DNA from: Phallusia fumigata | Lineage: Eukaryota > Chordata > Ascidiacea > Phlebobranchia > Ascidiidae | Assembly (NCBI GenBank): GCA_008931825.1 | Contig: QXVZ01005873.1 | Span: forward strand, 1 to 26,577 | Direction: 5' to 3' | Length of the DNA stretch: 26,577 bases | Part shown: piece by piece, positions 9,501-20,600 of the stretch | How positions within the stretch are numbered: position 1 is the first letter of the stretch | Layout of the letters: the number at the start of each line of letters is the position of its first letter | Position numbers and translations under genes: made by a program | The notes under the pieces: generated by a model | Databases searched by the model: none | Seen by the model: only the letters and a program-made list of their open reading frames with translations | Told to the model about the DNA's origin: nothing

Positions 9501-11530
9501 CATACTTAGCTTGACAAGTAGCTAAAATATATTGGTAACATAGTAACCTGAAAATTATTTTACATGTTAGCTAAATCCTGTTTTTACTTGAGATATTGCA
9601 AGATTAGGGTAGCCCTTATCGAGGCAACAGTTTATATTTATTCTTAACATTAGCTTTACCACATCTGGGTCGGAGTTCCAAAGGTAGTTTATTATAACAC
9701 CTGAACCAAATTGATTGCTGTTTTGTAACTGTGTAAATGACAAAGTTTCCTATTATTTCCAAAACAAAATGTTTCAAACTATCGTACCTCATCATTCACA
9801 GACAAAGGGTCTTTCCAATCAGAACCATTGGACAAACTTGAGGTGGGTTTTTCTANGTAGATTTCCCGAACTCTCAGAACGTTTTCGGGTGCAGCAAACT
9901 TGAATCTGTATTCGCTCTTGTCTAGGAAATCTGCTTCCTTCGGATATCAGAATGATTTGTTGTAGAAGTGTCATCATGTATTGATGATTCACCATCAACC
10001 TGTTGCAGATACAACAGTGTACAATTTTATATCATACTTAGCTTGACAAGTAGCTAAAATATATTGGTAACATAGTAACCTGAAAATTATTTTACATGTT
10101 AGCTAAATCCTGTTTTTACTTGAGATATTGCAAGATTAGGGTAGCCCTTATCGAGGCAACAGTTTATATTTATTCTTAACATTAGCTTTACCACATCTGG
10201 GTCGGAGTTTCAAAGGTAGTTTATTATAACACCTGAACCAAATTGATTGCTGTTTTGTAACTGTGTAAATGACAAAGTTTCCTATTATTTCCAAAACAAA
10301 ATGTTTCAAACTATCGTACCTCATCATTCACAGACAAAGGGTCTTTCCAATCAGAACCATTGGACAAACTTGAGGTGGGTTTTTCTACAGAGGTCAAGGA
10401 GTCAGTTGAAGCGTGTTTTAACTTAATTTGTTTCATAGATTCATTCATTTGATCGAGTTCTTCTTTATGCTTTAGTTGTACAGCTATCAAACATAAAATA
10501 TACAATTTCAAGGATCAATGTGTCCCATATAAAAACATTTGTGAAACTACTTTTAAATCCACATTTCTGAAGGAAATTTTATCTGACTTTAATATGTCAG
10601 GCCACAAAAATAATACATTTCTACAATGTTAATTACTGTGATTGCAGAATTTGAAATCAAAAAATGTTTAACTTACATTCCAAACTGGTTTTCAGCACAG
10701 TGTTTTGGGCTTGCAATCTTCTCAGTTCTGACTCAGTATTTCCATCAACCTCACTGGAATTAGTCTGTAGTTTTAACAGCGCGTTTTCTTTCTCAAGTTT
10801 TTGAACATCCTCAGATAACTGTGATAAATCAAAATCTGTTTCAATTTTACTGCTTATTGTTGTTAGTGTATACACCCACCCTTGTCAGTTCTTGCATTAA
10901 AGTTTGGGATTGCAAGTTGAATTCCTGTTCAGTTTGTTGGAGCAGTGCTTCATATTCCTGACTTTGTTTGCTTTTGTTCATTATAGAAAGTGCTCTGTAG
11001 CACAGAATAGTTTATTCAGGTTATAAAACGAAAAATGGATCCTCATTTTCAAAGTGCTGACAATACATAGTAAAGAATCTGTCTAAACAAATTCTAACCT
11101 TTTTAGTTTCATTTGTTTGTTCAGTTCTTTGTCAAGGCGGATTTCATTGTCACTTGTTGCTTTTAATTTTACAGTCAACTTTTTGTTGTCATCTCTGAGT
11201 TGGTATGCCTCTGTCCTCAGTTCAATAATCTGAAGCTAAAATAACACGTAAACATATCAAACCAGGATACATATATGTGTGTGACATAAAACCATGCTGA
11301 CTAAATGAAAGAATTACACTGCCTCTTGAATTGTATGTGACAGGGCAGTATCATCAACTGCATTATAATTTTGTTTTGAAAAATCAGTCACTGCTGTTTA
11401 ACGCTTAAACATTTAAAAATTAAATATGCTAAAGTAGCAGTTTACCCAACACTACAAAGACCCAAGCTAAACTGCCGTTTACCTGCATTCTATGAAATTC
11501 TTCATCTGAAATAGTTTGCAATCCAGCCAT
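3553..11530 (-). CDS. GRIPAP1: GRIP1-associated protein 1 (GRASP-1), 18 coding exons, complete
   Basis: Exons, 5' to 3': 11530-11483, 11235-11099, 10994-10880, 10818-10677, 10483-10320, 9467-9323, 9263-9065, 8895-8796, 8681-8535, 8231-8001, 7628-7416, 6525-6334, 5971-5798, 5729-5639, 5548-5418, 4415-4199, 4005-3827, 3591-3553. All phases agree and give 887 residues (human about 840). The start MAGLQTISDEEFHRMQ mirrors the vertebrate N-terminus; further matches are SRGWFERALKDAE (about residue 573), LVEKKGHTA then LKDLKRQL, SSFSFRDF (about 725), LQQEKWQLEEQVRHLEES and LNRKLTRMLEEEMTKNM near the end. Nearly all of it is heptad-like coiled coil. In mammals GRASP-1 is a Rab4 effector on recycling endosomes that also binds GRIP1 and steers AMPA-receptor recycling; the endosomal role is inferred here. 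The last exon has only 12 codons plus stop. The join at N 9856 lies between exons 5 and 6. Confidence 0.93.
5019..5239. mobile_element. Non-autonomous hAT-like element (MITE) in a GRIPAP1 intron
   Basis: The left end reads CAGGGGTCTCAAACTC and the right end, read in reverse complement, CGGGGGGTCTCAAAC, so the ends are inverted repeats of the CAGNGGTTCTCAAAC-like type seen in hAT elements. Imperfect 8-bp flanks gtataaaa (5011-5018) and gaataaaa (5240-5247) fit a decayed hAT target duplication. The inside carries paired gggccgc-type motifs near 5195-5222 and no transposase. It sits between exons 15 and 16 of GRIPAP1. Confidence 0.72.
6526..7415. other. Large GRIPAP1 intron (between exons 11 and 12)
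   Basis: An 890-bp intron, AT-rich, with a good acceptor at its minus-strand 3' end (GTTTCGTGACAG). I saw no exon-like frame or terminal repeat in it. Confidence 0.5.
7578..7792. repeat. Assembly-type duplication around N 7690 (102 bp, two copies)
   Basis: Bases 7578-7679 recur as 7691-7792, either side of a single N at 7690. The second copy repeats the 5' part of GRIPAP1 exon 11 (7741-7691) and its upstream acceptor. The intact exon is the left copy, 7416-7628; the right fragment should not be counted as an exon. Confidence 0.9.
9413..10387. repeat. 443-bp assembly-type duplication around N 9856 with an 87-bp foreign insert
   Basis: Bases 9413-9855 recur as 9945-10387 with a single clear difference (gagttcc versus gagtttc). 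The left copy holds complete GRIPAP1 exon 6 and a piece of exon 5 (9788-9855); the right copy holds complete exon 5 and a piece of exon 6 (9945-9999). Between them lie the N and 9857-9943, a copy of CFAP92 exon 24 (11669-11755). The layout fits two contig ends joined with their overlap unmerged. Confidence 0.9.
9857..9943 (-). pseudogene. Misplaced fragment of CFAP92 exon 24
   Basis: This 87-bp piece equals 11669-11755 except for three substitutions, and all three are silent in the CFAP92 reading frame (Leu TTA/CTA, Lys AAA/AAG, Leu CTA/CTG). It begins directly after the N at 9856. It is best read as the other haplotype's copy of the exon, misjoined into a GRIPAP1 intron, rather than a real exon or a decaying pseudogene. 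Confidence 0.85.
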
Positions 11531-11667
11531 TGTGCACAGAAAGTTTTAGCAAACTGCTTGGTTTGACAATGGACTATCTTCAAATTCTTTTTGTTTGTAG
11601 TTTGGGCGGAAAGATGTTTATGGCATTTTAAAAGTAAATTCAATTTGCTACAATAAAATAATATACN
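11531..11667. promoter_or_regulatory. Short spacer upstream of GRIPAP1, ending at an assembly gap
   Basis: Between the GRIPAP1 ATG and the N at 11667 lie 136 bases that must hold its 5' UTR. An acceptor-like CAAGCAG lies about 25 bases upstream of the ATG. The true distance to the end of CFAP92 is unknown because that gene breaks at the gap. No TATA box was evident. Confidence 0.3.
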
Positions 11668-14600
11668 GGTAGATTTCCCGAACTCTTAGAACGTTTTCGG
11701 GTGCAGCAAACTTGAATCTGTATTCGCTTTTGTCTAAGAAATCTGCTTCCTTCGGTTCTTCTACAGCCAGCTAGAACATAAATCGTAATGTTTATTTACA
11801 GTTAGAATGCGTCTTTTATCAAGTTTGTTTCCAAAGTTGGGATTTATTTTAAAATAGGTCAAAGTCATAAGCTGACCGGGCTAGTTTGGGTAAGTGACTT
11901 TTTTAATTTCAAAACAAAGTAAATTGGTGTGAATCAACCATACATACCTCGGGTAAAGGCTCCTCTTCTGCTTGTATTGGTGGAATGCGGAACAAATGGT
12001 TTTCCATTTCATCGGGAATTAGCGGTTTTATGGGAACACGTTTAGAAAGTAGTCTTCTTTCCTTGTGGTATAGACTGCAAGCAAAAATGTAGTTATAAAC
12101 CTTTACGTCAGTGCAAGTAGGTGGTTTGCCGCTAACTGACCTGTATGTGTTTTTCTGTCTGTCAGACTGTCTAGCTGGCTGTTTGCCTGTCTGCTTGTGT
12201 ACACATTTTGGAAGAACCACTAGCCAGTACGAGTGGTAACAAATGTTTATTTAAAATTAACATTCTTATAGGTTCACACAAAATCAATTCCTGCTTTTTA
12301 TTACACCTTACAGTTTGATCTGTTGCTTGCACTTCGCTGCGTNCAAGCAAAAATGTGGTTATAAACCTTTACGCCAGTGCAAGTAGGTGGTTTGCCGCTA
12401 ACTGACCTGTATGTGTTTTTCTGCCTTGCTGGCTGACTGACAGACTGTCTAGCTGGCTGTGTGCCTGTCTGCTTGTGTACACATTTTGGAAGAACCACTA
12501 GTCAGTACGAGTGGTAACAAATGTTTATTTAAAATGAACATTCTTATAAGTTCACACAAAATCAATTCCTGCTTTTTATTACACCTTGCAGTTTGATCTG
12601 TTGCTTGCACTTCGCTGCGTAATAGCTGCACTGACTGCCAACGTTTTTGATGTCTCGAATAATTCATCTTCACTGTATATGTATAGATCATGGTCATTTT
12701 GCATGAAACCAATACCTAACTAGGCAAACTTCTTTAAAAGTATATAAAGCTTAACGTCTCTCCACATGTTTATGATGTGAACATCTGTGGTATGATAAGT
12801 AAAATAAATTCTACTAGGGACAACAAAATTCACTTACTTCATATCATGACCATGTTTTTCGGCAAATAGTTTATGGTTTTCATCTTTGATCGGTATTTTA
12901 TTCGATTCCATCATCCACCCGGTGTCGTCAAACGGACCTGGCACAAAGCCAACGTTTTCCTCCCGCATTTCGTCGAACGCCGGGGGAAGTTTCTTTCCAC
13001 GAGCTCTTGCTGCGGTGTCTACACTTGGATTCAACACCTGCAAAATGAGTTGCTTAGTCGAGGTTGTTCTGCTCGTTTAAGGAAGTTTATTTACATTTAA
13101 TTTCTGCACTTTGGAAGTTTTACGATAAAAACAATATCTAACGCAGAAATCTTTCAGTCTTTTTTTTAATAATTCGATGCGCCCTTTAAATACACTTTTA
13201 AATATGTTCACATACTTTTGAATACCGTAAGGTTTCCAAAGCGAACAGGCAGTTTGAATGTAGGACACTTAACCATACCACAGATAGCGGTGGAATATTC
13301 GGGGCTGGTTGTCTGCGAAGTCCAAGTTTTTTGGGAGAATCCTTGAGGAGATTCGTAAGTCGGTCAAGTTGGTTGGACGTGTCTGTTTGTTCGGTTGCAG
13401 CCAGAACGCGATGAAATTTCATTGTCGGGTCATCGACAACTAAACGCGATTTCCATTTTGCTTCTTCGTTCCTGAGATAACGGCTCAGTGTTAATCCACA
13501 CAGAAACGTCGGTAAAAAAGAAGTTTTTCACTTTACACACTAAGATTTTTTCACCCGCTGCAGAAACTAATGAAGAGTAATAGAAACAAAAAAGCTTTAT
13601 CGAAATGACTTTGAAAATCCCAGCGTGTAGTATTTTATTCTTACTTTTTATGTGCAAGTATTTCTTGTTTTCTCAAGTTTCCAGCAAGATGTATCGTAAC
13701 CGGGGATTCACCGAATTTCGAAGGTGGTCGACGATAAAGTTCCACGTCTTTCGAACGGTTTTCCCATCTTTAAAAGAAAAAAGAACAGTTTCATATGTTT
13801 GTTTGAAATAAAAAAAATGGTCAAGACGGGATCTCGCAACGTGTTCAACTACGTCATATAAGCCGCAATCTTGTACCGCTTTAAAGCTGGCTGCATATTT
13901 CTCCGTTGTTGGCAATTTTGTTTGTTAGGTCAGTTGGGCTGGCAACACGAGTACTGAGAATTTGCGAGCTACACAAGTGAAAAACTACATTTTTTCTCAA
14001 CATTTGTTTGGGTCCGAAATAATGAAGACAGAGCGAACTAAGGCACTGTTTGTTTATTTTATATTTAAAAAAATAAAAAAAATACTCGCTGTACGATAAA
14101 CTAAGGTTTCAATAGAAATCTTACGTCATGCGTTCGCGACTGAGGGTCGGTTCCATGATGTTCCGGTGCAGGACATTGTCGCGGAAGCGAAGGCGAAGCT
14201 CCTCTATACGGGAATCGTCAGGTTTTAGTGGATGAACATTGCAAGCTCGACTGTTTTTCACCCCGGGGTAAACGAATCCTTCGCTAGTGCGCCATGCGCG
14301 TTTTGCTGAGTCATCCTGTTCACGGTGATAAGCATCAACGTCCACTGGCACTAACATAGCAGAGTTGTACGTGGGGTGGTAGGTGTATCTGCAATCCAAT
14401 ATTGAGTTATATATCACGGTGCTACTTTTTAATGCGTACAAAACAGCGAAAATGAAGTTTTTTTTACTTACTTTTTTCATTAAGGAATGCTCTAAAGCAT
14501 TTTATTAAGGAATGCTCCAAACACGGCATATTATTGGAGAATGTAACTGGACATATTCAGCACAAACCTGCCGTTGGGGTCTTCGTGCATCAGCATGTTT

Positions 14601-17600
14601 CGTAAGATGTCTTTGCCGAGCTCAGTCGAATTCAGCGCCTGCGTGCTATAGTTGTGAGCGGGAACGTCTGCTGTGAGGCTACGAACTTCTGGACGACGAC
14701 GTTTTTGAGTCTCCCGAACGGCCTCCTAAATATAATAAACCATACTTCACAAACGCAGTTTTGGGTATAACAGTTGGGAGGTTTAAAACAAGACGTGCTG
14801 TTACAAATACTACAATTAGACGTTTTTTGATTTTTAAGAACATTTGTAACCGATGTTTTTATTCACAATGTTCATGATGACGTAATCTGGCTGGGCGTCG
14901 TCCTTCTTTTGATCAAGATACGACACGTATTCGCTGTTGAAGTTATCCATCGGAGTCCAGTGACGCGTTGGCTCACTCGGCTTCTCGGGTTTTTTCACAA
15001 CCACCGTTTCAACTAACGAAAAAGTTTTAGACATTTAAGTCAGAAAAAAAACGAAGCTGTTAAACAAAGTACCTAAATAATTAGTGATATATAATTTCCT
15101 AATACACCCTTCCCCTAATACACAAAAAGGAGTTGCTTTTATATTAAATGTGTATGTTGTGCCCACCTGGTTGCTGATTTGTATTGGAGTGATGATTTTC
15201 AAAGTCGTCATAAGTTAGAGGCACCCCAAACTCACGGCACATGGAAATTACCATCTCTGACGTAGGAAACAGATTCGAGTAGGTGACGTCACGTAAACGA
15301 CTCAGCTGAGTCATCTATAAAGGACTTCAAATCACTTTTGCGTTCAATTCACTCCAGTTACGAAAACTTGTTCAAAGTTCAGAAGCCCTGTTCAGAGCTA
15401 ACAGGACACGTCTCGCTTCTAGTAAGTTTTCCTTAACTGCTGCGAAAACGTGTTTTAGGAGTTGTCTGCCTGACCACTGTGCTGTTAGTATTAAAATAAA
15501 GCCAGCTTACCTAATGTAAACACACAAACCTGTTGGATTTTGGTGATACAGTCAAGACATGGTTTTGGTATCATGTCTCGAACATACAGGAGTGGTTGTT
15601 GAAGTATTTCCCGCATCGTTTGGTGGAGTCGAACCCGACATAGATCAACATCGAGGGAGGCATACAGACGACTGCTGAACGACATAGACGTGTCGTACAG
15701 GTGAACAAGGGTTTCTCCATCTGCGCGTATACACAGTATTTATTTATTCTGTTGATTTACAGAGGCACAGCTTTCACAAAACAGTCTAGTATAAATTGTC
15801 CTACAACGCTTAGTTTGCCATTCCTAAATGCATCACTTGCCATTTTATCGACTTTGAACCTGTAAATTGTCCGGTTTGGGCATTTTATTCCAAATGGGCT
15901 GCATTAAAGGTGCTATTAAGTTCTGAATGAGATCGAGTAAAACATTTTAAACTAAAATTTGTTATTTTGTGATCAACAGGAAATGAATTTATGCTGCAAT
16001 AAAAACACAGTTAGCAAACAATCCGAAGTAATGCAATGCCAAAACCGTCACCAGTTGTTTCTGTTCTTTTCACTTCCTCCAGTAGTTTTTGCATCGCTCC
16101 TTCCCTCAAACCTTCCAACACGACAAGATGTAGATTTCCGTCGATGACGTGAAACCCGGTGACGATATCCAGCGTGCGACTTTTCTTCTGCTCGCTGAAA
16201 CATAAGCTTTAATTCGCAATCTCCAGGGGTCGCGACCACCTTTGTACTTATGTGCTGAATAACTTTGGCCCAGAGAAGCGGGTCTCACACTTTTTTCGAT
16301 GCGGTGCCTTGAAAAAGTTGGCCGGAGTTTCGAGACACCAGCGATAAGAATTTAATAAAGACGCTTGTTATCAAAGTTGTGTTTGTTGATACAAAACTAG
16401 TTCAACTATGAAACGGAATCATTGTGCGCCCTTGGAGAACCGAAACGACGTACAGTTGCAGAACTGCGGGACTAGTGAAACATGTTCTCTATACATCCAA
16501 TAGCACAAGATTAAATATAAAAGATTGGCCCACAATTGCCCTAGTATCGTAAAAGGAATTCCAGTATTTTTGGAAAAAAGTTGCAATACATACACAGTAA
16601 GCTTGTATGTTGAAAGTGCTGACTCCATCAGTTTTCGTTCGAAATGATCAAGATTTAGCGCTCTCGCGTTGTTAATTGTGACAAATTCTTCTAATCTTCT
16701 CAGAAATTCCTTGTTGGAATAACTAAAGTAATAAATGACCCTCGAAAAAGGACATACCTGTCAACATAAAAATAAAGTTTGTCCCGTTGCATTGCCATCT
16801 GAACATGTTGAAGCAAAAGTAACCAAAATAAATTTCGTAACACTTAAACACAGCGGTTCTCAAAGTGGGGTCCGGGGTCCCCTTGGGGTCCGTGAATCGA
16901 TTTTAAGCGGACCGCGAAACGTCTTCAGTTATTCTTAGCCGACGACGCATATATCGCGTGATTGTTAATATATAGCCTACTTCAAGTACGTTGATTGTGC
17001 CCTTTGTGGCACGACCGCGCAATGCTGCTTTGTGATATCACAAGTAACTTAATTTAATTTTGATGCACACAAAGTATTACTGAATTGTAATCTTGTTAGG
17101 TAAGTTTAAGTTAAATTTTTAGTGGACCGCGAGTCATCGAAAAAATCTGCAGGGGGGGGGGCGTTACGGGAATCACTTCAAAAAGTTTGAGAACCACTGC
17201 TTTAACAGGTGGAAAAATCATAAGCATGAAAAAATGTCAAAACATTTATAACATCCAGATTTTAGCAGCCGTGCGACAGTTCTCAGTGTTTATATTCCAA
17301 GATTAAACAAGTTTTGCTGTCCTTATTTTTTAAAACTCTGCAGTTAGTAAAACGCTTCTGTTATGCCCCGCGGGTTTGGTTACCTGCAAAGGTTTTTGTT
17401 TGTATGTTAAAGCGTATTAGCAAAGGGATAAATAATTCCCGATTGGGAAAACAATTTAGCTGAAGCTTAATTAGTTTTTACAAAAAGTTTAACACTTTAA
17501 ATTTATGCCCAAAAGTTTAATATTTCAAAAAGTTTAATAAGCCTAAAAATATAACCTGCGTCGTGTGCGCTGAAATGATTTTGTGTATCTTGTTTGTATT

Positions 17601-20600
17601 TCACCACCTTTTTACCTAAGCGTTTGTTGTGTGGGGAAGCCCTGGTGTAGTGTAACGTCATTGCTGCATATTTACGCAAGGTTGACAAAATATTACCATT
17701 ACCAGTCAGTAGATATGCCTGCTGCATATATCACCTGGTGTTCTAATGGCAGTAGTCGGGGAACATTGGGATTGGGCACAAAAGGACATCTAAGGATGAG
17801 CTTCATTTTAAGCGTGGTTCCAGCTTGAATGAAGTGACCAGCAAGTTGTGGTGGACGAACTGGTCGGTCAACTGCACCTGGAACCCCAACTAAGCGCGTA
17901 TTTTCGTCGAAATGCGAAGGGTCCCGAAGCATTTCTGGCAGGCTACACGGGTTGACACTGACCTGGACAACAGAAAGTGACGATTAAGACCTTAAGTAAG
18001 CGCCGGTTTAAGCAAACTAAAGTTGCTGATGAATGATTTATAATTCTACATTTACGACAAAAAACGAAAAGTAAAAATGTTTTTGACTTTTTGCTTGAGT
18101 TAAAATAATCAGAAATAAAATCAATCAAGGGAAGTTAATTATTATGTCAGTGAGAGGGCTACAACAACTTACTCGCAAGTTTAAGGTAGTTTGGCCTCGT
18201 AGGATATCCATTAATGGCACTTTTGCGACACCATACGGGTCATAAGCTTTCTTCTTCGAGTGAAACGGATTGAACGCGGTTTTCTTGGCACTGATCAGCC
18301 CAACATTGGCAAGATCGTTGTCGAATCGCTCTTCGCCGAATAACGATGGTTTCCTGTAGAATTTAGGTGATAACTGTGAGCGGAAAAAACAATTTGTCCA
18401 AATTCATTTGCCAAAAAAAGGTGGTAAGTATGCATCTAACAACGAATCTTATACTATTTCAGAATATAAAGCCGAAAAAAATCGCAACCAAAAAAATTTT
18501 CATACCACTTTAAAAAAAATTATTGTTAACATCAAAACAAACAGATAGGTTTAATTCTAGGCGCAGTAAAAGTAGAAAGCAGATTGTGAGGCTATCCATA
18601 CCCAGGCTTTTCCTCCTCCTTCAAGTCACGATCGTGTACATCGACATGCAAAGATTGACTATGAATGTATTCTCTCACCATACCATCGTTCATACGACCT
18701 GGACAATAAAATGTCAAGTAGGAAAACCACCTCAAGATACTAAAGCTTTGAAAACAATTGACATACCGAGCAGAATGACGTGACTGTCTTCGAAATAAAC
18801 ATGCTTTCCGTGCGGACGGCCTTTGGTCACGTGGACAGGATGGTTCAGAAAGGAATATTTGCAGTAAACGGGCTCACACGTTTCTGCCAGTCTGTATTAA
18901 ATACGGCAAGTAATATTTATTTGAAAAAAAGGCAGGAATTGGGTTAAGAGTTTATTATTTTATCTTATTTGCATATGATACGCCGGTATAGCGACTTATT
19001 TTCATTTGGGAAATTTAAAACAATCCTTGCATTTCAATTGGGTTGGGGGCACACTAAGTTCATTGCTCCTCCCACCATTTTTTTTTTTTTATAACTTTAC
19101 CGTATCGACCTGCAGAATAATGCTTGGCTCTCTAACTAGCACCAGCTGGGAAAGTGAAAACTGTGCCAACAAAAAAGAAAAAAATTCTGAAAGTTTAAGC
19201 TTATTTAAAGAAATAATTCGTATAGAATAAACAAACAATATGTGCATCGTTTGGAAAGGGAGCAATAAAAACCAAACGTGAAATAAAACAACGTACTGGG
19301 TGTAAGGAAGTGGGGTGTTGGGAAGATCTTTGACCGATTTGATGTTAATGACCATAGGATTGAGTTCACGCTCCAGGTCATCTGGCAGCAGTGGACCGTC
19401 TAACGACAAGGTAACCAACGCATCTCTGATGGCACCGTTGGGCTCCACAAGACGGGATGATAACACCTTTGTGCCTACGACATTCAGGGCGTTATTAAAA
19501 CGGGCATATTTTTCAAAGCTGCACTAATAGTTGGTAGTCAGAACAAATACTATGTGCTCTTTATATTTGGTAAAACAAAGTATTTATTATACGCGGAGTG
19601 CAACGCAACGGAATTCACAGAAATGTTAACGCTTTAAGCTCAGTTACACCTAGCACGATTTTAAACAAAAAAATCCAATTGCCTTCACTGAACGCATTTA
19701 ATATGAATACTGTTTACCGGCAAATAAATGTTCCAGTTTGACAGAAATAAGAGCAGGTTTGAAGCGGCCGCTGACAACCGACATTCTGTGTCCTGTTTCA
19801 CGGATTTTTGATTTTTTTACTTGCACGCCTTCCTTTTCCTCCTCAACATCCCTAAAAAATCAGAAAGAAAAAAACGTTTACAGTTTCAAATCAGGCACGC
19901 ATGCTGTTTGTACATGTTATTGCGATTAATTCGGAAAAGTTGTCCGAAAACAAAGTTTTTTATGTTAAATTAAGAGTCAGTAGACTTTGTCTGGAACTGT
20001 TTCATCGACGTTTAACCAGCAGAAATGTCACAGTCGAAATTTGTGGACGTTTACAAATGCTTTCTCAGAATTGTAAGCAAGCATCCCTTTTGTTTGAACA
20101 TACCTTTTTTTGGAGTACAAAGCTTACTTACTTGGTAACCTGAACTTTTGTATCCCCACTACGTTTTGACTTTCCACTACCTATCCCCAGTTTTCGATTT
20201 TTTGCCAATTCCTTTTGCAATTTTGCCTGTGGTATGAAAACGCACGATTCAAACGTCAGTCCACAAGTTAGAAACAAAGCCAACAAACCTGCTGTCTTTT
20301 TAGTTCGTCGATACGTTTCTTTTCTTCTTCAGAGGCATTGATGCCCGCCAGGCGTCCAAGTGAGCTTCGTACACTAAATTTTTAACACATAATTTATTTT
20401 AAGTAGGAACACTACTTCATTTAGAAGGGTGGCTTACACTATATTGGCATTCCATACACACCACTACCCAATTTAAAAAAAACATATGTATTCACTACAT
20501 TATTTTACATTAGTTGCTTTTTCTGACACGGTTGTTTCTGAAGGCAGAAACGCATGGGTCCCAAAACATGAAAAGTTGAGGGGTACCGTGAAAACAGTAG

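Noticed and set aside
9715-9903. Plus-strand 62-codon frame
   Set aside because: It runs across the N at 9856 and joins unrelated sequence.
11909-12498. Two similar minus-strand frames containing VLPKCVHKQTG
   Set aside because: They are chance readings of the duplicated CTGT-rich intron block; one runs through the N.
13673-13915. Minus-strand 80-codon frame as a CFAP92 exon in its own reading
   Set aside because: The neighbouring phase with acceptor at 13768 joins exons 19 and 21 exactly and gives a plausible TWENRSKDVELYRRPP peptide; the 80-codon frame cannot be spliced in phase.
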